DNA of 64,000 bases, taken from positions 124,001-188,000 of the forward strand of contig NZ_CP030771.1 in the NCBI RefSeq assembly GCF_006088715.1. Reading direction: 5' to 3'. Below the pieces are notes generated by a model. The model saw only the letters and a list, made by a program, of their open reading frames with translations, did no database searches and had not been told where the DNA came from. The position numbers were made by a program, and so were the translations under genes. Below are positions 51,701 through 64,000 of the stretch, one piece after another (within the stretch, counting starts at the first letter, position 1; each line of letters begins with the position of its first letter). This stretch comes from Streptomyces sp. YIM 121038 (GTDB taxonomy: Bacteria > Actinomycetota > Actinomycetes > Streptomycetales > Streptomycetaceae).

Positions 51701-51880
51701 TCGCGGGCTGGCCGCCGTCGCCGCAGGCGGACCGTCGTCGCCGCGGGCTGGCCGTCGGCGCCGCAGGCGGACCGTCGTCGCCGCGGGCTGGCCGTCGGCG
51801 CCGCGGGTGAGCCGTCGCCGCCGCGGGCTGGCGGTCGGCACCGCGGGTGAGCCGTTGTTGCCGTAGGCGGGCCGCCGTCC
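51701..51880. repeat. Nine tandem 20-bp units
   Basis: Units of the form CCGC(G/A)GGC(T/G)G-(G/A)CCGTCGTCG, from 51701 to 51880, with alternation of GGGCTG and AGGCGG versions and increasing divergence to the right. It lies between the ends of two convergent genes (lipoprotein and HD-domain gene). No spacers, so not CRISPR. Confidence 0.88.
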
Positions 51881-51892
51881 AGGGCGGCCCGC

Positions 51893-52531
51893 CTACTCCG
51901 GCCAGTCGGACTGCTTGATGACCTCGACGAAGTCGCCGCGCTGGAAGCCGGGGACGTAGTGGGCGAGCACGTCGGCCTTGACGTTGCCGAAGGTGGTCTC
52001 CGGGCGGTCCTTGATGCCCTCGGTGAACGCGGCGAGGATCCGGTTCTTGAAGTCCGGGCGGGGGTGGGCCGCCACCACGGCCGCGCGCTGCTCGTCGGTG
52101 AGCGTGTGGTAGCCGATGCCCAGGACGTCCAGTTCCACACCGCGGGTGACCAGGGCGACTTCGGGGGCCATGCGCAGCGGGATCTCCGGCGTGGTGTGCA
52201 GGGCGATCGCCGTCCAGACGCGGTCGGCCGCCTCGGCGGCGATGCCGTGGGTGGTCAGGAACCGGCGGGCCTCGTCGGCGCCGTCGATCTCGAAGCGCCG
52301 GTCGGTGCGGCGGAAGCGCTCGGTCAGCCCGAGGTCGTGGAACATCGCCCCTACGTAGAGGAGTTCCGGGTCGAAGGCAAGTCCCTGCTCCCGGCCCCGC
52401 AGCGCCCCGAACAGGAACACGCGCCGGGAGTGGTCGAACAGCAGCGGCGAGGCCGCCTCACGGACCAGCTCCGTCGCCTCGCGCGCCAGGGCGCTGTCCG
52501 GGATCCGCACACCCGCGATCTCTTGCCTCAT
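51893..52531 (-). CDS. HD-domain protein (cyanamide-hydratase-like)
   Basis: Metal-dependent HD-fold protein of 212 aa. His is in LLFDHSRRVFLFGAL, the His-Asp pair in YVGAMFHDLGLT, and later DRVWTAIALHTTPEIP supplies a further His; FEIDGADEARRFLTTHG is typical of the Ddi2/cyanamide hydratase-like group. AGGAG precedes the ATG. Divergent from a GlxA-type regulator with a 116-bp gap, which probably controls it. The substrate is unknown. Confidence 0.85.
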   Translation of the reverse strand: MRQEIAGVRIPDSALAREATELVREAASPLLFDHSRRVFLFGALRGREQGLAFDPELLYVGAMFHDLGLTERFRRTDRRFEIDGADEARRFLTTHGIAAEAADRVWTAIALHTTPEIPLRMAPEVALVTRGVELDVLGIGYHTLTDEQRAAVVAAHPRPDFKNRILAAFTEGIKDRPETTFGNVKADVLAHYVPGFQRGDFVEVIKQSDWPE

Positions 52532-52647
52532 GATGGCTCCTCTCGTTCGTCTCGGCCGTTGGCCCCGGCCGGTGATCTCCTCCAGATTCGCTGCATGCCC
52601 TACCCTGGCGCCATGTCCTCAGCGCCGTGCGAACCACAGATTCAGAC

Positions 52648-53622
52648 ATGACCCGACGCGTGGGCTTCGTGGTGTTCGACGGGGTGACCCTGCTCGACGT
52701 CAGCGGTCCCCTGGAGGTCCTGCACCAGGCGTCCCGGCTCGGGCACGCGTACGCGTACGCGCCGGTGCTGATCTCCCCTCACGGCGGTGACATCGCTACG
52801 GCGTCCGGGCCGACGCTGGCCGCCACCACCCCAGCGGCCGACGCGGGCCCCCTCGACACCCTCGTGGTCGCCGGGGCCGACCACCTCGCCGAACCGGGCC
52901 CCGAGGACGAGCTCCTCGCAGCCGTACGCCCGCTCGCCGCCCGGACGGCACGGATCGCCTCCGTGTGCAGCGGCGCCTTCGTCCTGGCCGCCCTCGGCCT
53001 GCTCGACGGGCGCCGGGCCACCACCCACTGGCGTCACGCGGCCGTCCTCGCCCGCCGCCACCCCCGCGTGCGCGTCGAGCCGGACGCCCTCCACGTGACG
53101 GACGGCCCGTATGTCACCTCCGCGGGGATCAGCGCGGGGATCGACCTCGCTCTCGCCCTCGTGGAGGACGACCACGGAGCGGACGCGGCCCGGGAGATCG
53201 CCCGTGAGCTGGTCGTGTTCATGCAGCGGCCGGGCGGGCAGTCGCAGTTCTCCACCGCGCTGGCGACCCCGCCCGCGCGCAGCGGGACGCTGCGCTCGCT
53301 GACCGCCGCCGTGCTGGCCGACCCTGGCGCCGAGCACAGCCTGCCCGCCATGGCCGCGGCCGCCGCCGTCAGCACGCGGCACCTGACCCGGCTGTTCCGG
53401 ACCGAGCTGCACACCACCCCCGCCCGCTGGGTCGAACGCGTCCGCCTCGACCGCGCCCAGCAACTCCTCCTCGACGGGCACAGCATCACCTCGGCGGCAC
53501 GCCACAGCGGCCTCGGCAGTGACGAGACGCTCCGCCGCGCCTTCGCCCGTCACCTGGGCACCACACCGACCGAGTACCGCAGACGCTTCACGAGCGCGCA
53601 CCGCCCCGACGTCACCGGCTGA
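52648..53622 (+). CDS. GlxA-type AraC-family regulator with DJ-1/PfpI domain
   Basis: Protein of 324 aa. Residues about 1-175 form a DJ-1/PfpI (GATase1-like) domain: VGFVVFDGVTLLDVSGPLEVL, ASVCSGAFVLAALGLLDGRRATTHW with a Cys at the nucleophile-elbow position, and YVTSAGISAGIDLAL. Residues about 220-315 are the AraC double helix-turn-helix, ending FARHLGTTPTEYRRRF. The ATG at 52648 begins at the first strand; a GTG seven codons earlier is possible. It is divergent from the HD-domain gene and likely regulates it. Its end overlaps the next convergent gene by 11 bp. Confidence 0.9.
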   Translation: MTRRVGFVVFDGVTLLDVSGPLEVLHQASRLGHAYAYAPVLISPHGGDIATASGPTLAATTPAADAGPLDTLVVAGADHLAEPGPEDELLAAVRPLAARTARIASVCSGAFVLAALGLLDGRRATTHWRHAAVLARRHPRVRVEPDALHVTDGPYVTSAGISAGIDLALALVEDDHGADAAREIARELVVFMQRPGGQSQFSTALATPPARSGTLRSLTAAVLADPGAEHSLPAMAAAAAVSTRHLTRLFRTELHTTPARWVERVRLDRAQQLLLDGHSITSAARHSGLGSDETLRRAFARHLGTTPTEYRRRFTSAHRPDVTG

Positions 53623-53938
53623 CGTCCGCGCGGCCGGGGCCGTCAGGAGCGGCAGGGCCCTCCCGGCGGCGCGCCACCGCGTTCAGGGAGCGCAGGGCCA
53701 GCAGCAGGACGCCGATGTCGTCCAGGTAGACGGGGTCCGGGAGCAGGTCCACCGGAGAGATCGCGTAGAGCACGGCGCCCCAGAAGACCGCCTTGTGCTC
53801 CATCGGAACTCCCGCTTCGCGCAACCGGCGCCGGGTGCGCAGGAGCCGCAGCAGCAGCACGAGTGCGACAGCTGCCGCCGCCACGAGCACGACCGCCACG
53901 AGCACGAGCAGGGCCACTGGCCAGTGGTGAGCACTCAC
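53612..53938 (-). CDS. YkvA/DUF1232-family membrane protein
   Basis: Protein of 108 aa. The N-terminal helix (WPVALLVLVAVVLVAAAAVALVLLL) is followed by the DUF1232 block FWGAVLYAISPVDLLPD with the Tyr-x-x-Ser-Pro-x-Asp-Leu-x-Pro-(D/E) signature, and DIGVLLLALRSL. The GTG at 53938 has GGAGGCG upstream; the longer frame upstream is not hydrophobic. Function is unknown. Confidence 0.82.
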   Translation of the reverse strand: MSAHHWPVALLVLVAVVLVAAAAVALVLLLRLLRTRRRLREAGVPMEHKAVFWGAVLYAISPVDLLPDPVYLDDIGVLLLALRSLNAVARRREGPAAPDGPGRADVSR

Positions 53939-54011
53939 GGTTCGCCTCCGGCTGTCCGGCCCGGCCTCCTGTGGCGCGGGCCGCGTGTCGCACGACGGGT
54001 ACCCCGACGGC

Positions 54012-54512
54012 TCACGCCCCACGCGAGGGGGCGGGCAGATGGCGGTGCAGCCAGGGAGCGGTGGTGAGGACGAACAGGCCGAAGACGAGCAGCAGGATGA
54101 CGTCGGCCGTGCCCGCGCCGAGGGTGCTGTGCCGCACCCCGTACACCGCGTACAGGTTGGACGCCAGGTCGGCGAGCATCGTCAGGCAGGTGAGGTACAG
54201 GCCGCCTCGGCGGGCCTTGAGGAGCAGGACGCCGGAGAGGGAGTCGAGGACGATCAGCGCGTTCCAGAAGGCGTTGAGCCACATCGGCGCCCAGGCGCGG
54301 GAGCGGAAGCCCCACAGCACGAGGTCGACGACGTGCACGCACGCGCCGTACAGCATGACGGCGCCGATGACGACGGCCACGGCGCGGGGCGCGGGGGGCA
54401 GGGCGCGCAGCCCCCGGGGCGGGCGGGGCGGACCTGGGGGGTACGGCGCGCGGCGGCGCGCCGGGGAGCTGTCCCCGGCGCGCCGCCGCGCCTCGTCGCT
54501 TCGCTGGTCCAC
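54012..54512 (-). CDS. Small four-helix membrane protein of unknown function
   Basis: Protein of 166 aa. After a basic, Pro-rich first 45 residues there are about four hydrophobic segments (VAVVIGAVMLYGACVHVVDLVLWG, WLNAFWNALIVLDSLSGVLLL, YLTCLTMLADLASNLYAVYG, ADVILLLVFGLFVLTTAPWL). AGGAGGAGG lies about ten bases before the GTG at 54512. It is 77 bp downstream of the MFS gene on the same strand and may be co-transcribed with it. No family identified. Confidence 0.7.
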   Translation of the reverse strand: MDQRSDEARRRAGDSSPARRRAPYPPGPPRPPRGLRALPPAPRAVAVVIGAVMLYGACVHVVDLVLWGFRSRAWAPMWLNAFWNALIVLDSLSGVLLLKARRGGLYLTCLTMLADLASNLYAVYGVRHSTLGAGTADVILLLVFGLFVLTTAPWLHRHLPAPSRGA

Positions 54513-54589
54513 CTGCGGTGGCTCCTCCTCCTGTCGCTGCCCGGCGGCCGGTCGCCGTCGGGCAGACACCCGTCGTCCCTGCTTTCCCG

Positions 54590-55828
54590 TCACACGGGGT
54601 CGGCCTCGCGGACCGGCTCGTGCGCGGTGCCGGTGGGCGTGGGCGGGGCCGTCCACCGCTGCTCCTGGCGCGTGAAGAGGTATCCGGCCGCCGTGAGGAC
54701 GACCGCCGCCATCACGACGAGCAGTACCTTGAAGTTCACCACAGCGATGAGGGCGGCGCCGCAGGCCATGGCCAGCATCTGCGGCAGGGTCATCATGAGG
54801 CTGAACCCGGAGTAGACCCGGCCGACGAGTTCGGGCGCGGTGTGGCGCAGGCCGACCGTGGTCAGGCCGACCACGATCCACGGCATGCTCGCGCCGCACA
54901 GGACCATCCCGGCGCTGACCGCGGCGACCGCCGGAACGGTCTGCAGCAGCGCCCCGGCCGAGAAGGCCACCATGCCGAGGGCGACCAGTCTGCCCTCGCC
55001 GACGCGCCGTCCGATGCGGGCCGCCGTGATCCCGGCCGCGATGGCACCGGCGCCCTGCCCGGCGAGCAGTACGCCGAGGAAGGACGGGGGCCGTCCGAGG
55101 CCGTCGTCGACGACGGCGAGTCCGACCGTCTCGGCCAGGCCCATGGCGACCATCGTCAGCGCCGACGCGATGGTGAGCTGGCGCAGGACGACCGTCCTCG
55201 CGAGGTGCCGTACGCCTTCGGTGATCTCCCGCCGCCAGCTGTCGCCACTGCGTTCCGGAGTGCTCTCCCGGTGGCGGACCGCCGCCAGGAAGGCGACGGC
55301 GGCCAGCATCAGGGCGATGTTCACACCGACCACGGCGTGCGCGCCGAGTGCCGCGTACAGGCCCGCGCCGGCGAGCGGGGAGATCAGGCGCAGGCCCTGC
55401 TTGACCGTCTGCGTCAGCGCGTTGGCGTCGGCGAGCCGGTCCTCGGGCACGAGCACGCGCAGGAAGGCCGCCTGCGCCGGGTCCACGAAGCTGTACGAGA
55501 GGCCGTAGAGCAGCATCACCACGTAGATGAGCCAGACCTGCCCGCTGTCCTGGACCAGGAGCAGCGAGGCCACCACGGCGCCCGTACCGAGGTACAGGCC
55601 CATGAGGAGCGGACGTCTGCGGTGCCGGTCGGCGGTCATGCCGCCGACCGGTGCGCAGAGCGTCCCCACGATCACCAGGAAGAAGGTGAACGCGGCGGCG
55701 GAGTTGCTGCCCGTCAGCTCCTTGACCCAGATGCCCGCCACGAGCCAGAGCATCGTGTCGCCGAGGATCGCGCAGAGCTGTCCCAGGATGAGCCACCGGA
55801 CAGTTCGGTCGGCCAGGAGCCGTCCCAT
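54590..55828 (-). CDS. MFS transporter (EntS-like, probable peptide/siderophore exporter)
   Basis: Major facilitator of 412 aa with 12 hydrophobic segments. It begins RTVRWLILGQLCAILGDTMLWLVAGIWV, and the loop after helix 2 carries GGMTADRHRRRPLLM, the MFS loop-2 signature; LVFVD-type FVDPAQAAFLRVLVPEDRLADANAL resembles the MFS_3/EntS branch. The ATG at 55828 begins at the first helix. It is 37 bp downstream of the NRPS gene on the same strand, so export of the NRPS product is the likely role. Confidence 0.87.
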   Translation of the reverse strand: MGRLLADRTVRWLILGQLCAILGDTMLWLVAGIWVKELTGSNSAAAFTFFLVIVGTLCAPVGGMTADRHRRRPLLMGLYLGTGAVVASLLLVQDSGQVWLIYVVMLLYGLSYSFVDPAQAAFLRVLVPEDRLADANALTQTVKQGLRLISPLAGAGLYAALGAHAVVGVNIALMLAAVAFLAAVRHRESTPERSGDSWRREITEGVRHLARTVVLRQLTIASALTMVAMGLAETVGLAVVDDGLGRPPSFLGVLLAGQGAGAIAAGITAARIGRRVGEGRLVALGMVAFSAGALLQTVPAVAAVSAGMVLCGASMPWIVVGLTTVGLRHTAPELVGRVYSGFSLMMTLPQMLAMACGAALIAVVNFKVLLVVMAAVVLTAAGYLFTRQEQRWTAPPTPTGTAHEPVREADPV

Positions 55829-55865
55829 GCGTTGTGCTTCCCTTCGTGGTGGTGGCAGGTCGTGC

Positions 55866-64000
<8,135 letters not shown>

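Overview
The window is high-GC actinobacterial DNA, almost certainly from a Streptomyces or a close relative. The signs are C/G-ending codons, frequent GTG and TTG starts behind AGGAGG-like sites, many 4-bp stop/start overlaps, and an AfsA/ArpA-type gamma-butyrolactone gene pair. Gene content is accessory throughout (signalling, exopolysaccharide, arsenic resistance, a non-ribosomal peptide synthetase); no core housekeeping block, rRNA or tRNA was recognised.

Layout. (1) About 0.3-13.3 kb is a gamma-butyrolactone signalling island: a short-chain reductase, an NmrA-like reductase, an ArpA/ScbR-type receptor, and, 8.6 kb away, an AfsA-like butyrolactone synthase gene that is frameshifted and has lost its recognisable 3' end. 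Related 21-22 bp operator-like elements lie upstream of the receptor and afsA-like genes. Non-coding parts are C/A-rich and full of minisatellites. Between them sit a PPOX-type flavoprotein, an SRPBCC protein, an aldo/keto reductase with a divergent LysR regulator, a GrpB-like protein, a Nudix hydrolase and an aminoglycoside-adenylyltransferase-like protein.

(2) 14.16-41.87 kb is a single co-directional, mostly overlapping run of 21 genes for a Wzx/Wzy-type exopolysaccharide. It holds an initiating phosphoglycosyltransferase, an AlgD-like GDP-mannose dehydrogenase, three glycosyltransferases, two Wzz-like co-polymerases with degenerate kinase domains, an asparagine-synthase-like amidotransferase, an alcohol dehydrogenase/Gfo-Idh fusion, a heparinase II/III-like lyase, a beta-helix lipoprotein, a polymerase, a flippase and a pyruvyltransferase. 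It also carries a nucleotide-sugar tailoring set: C-methyltransferase, sugar-1-phosphate nucleotidyltransferase, PIG-L deacetylase, SDR, DUF4910 protein, 3,5-epimerase and GSA-type aminotransferase. A convergent PAP2 phosphatase follows.

(3) 42.9-47.7 kb holds an AraC regulator, a secreted TAP-type peptidase, a dienelactone-hydrolase-like protein lacking its usual nucleophile, and a hypothetical gene with a premature stop next to a transposase remnant. (4) 48.1-51.0 kb is an arsenic module: arsM divergent from arsR-acr3-arsC. (5) 51.2-54.5 kb has a lipoprotein, a 20-bp tandem repeat, an HD-domain protein divergent from a GlxA-like regulator, and two small membrane proteins. (6) 54.6-64.0 kb, on the minus strand, is the 3' part of an NRPS gene (A-T-C-A-T-C-A-T-TE visible, entering from beyond the window) followed by an MFS exporter.

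Function assignments rest on motif and family recognition from the translated sequence; no database search was run.
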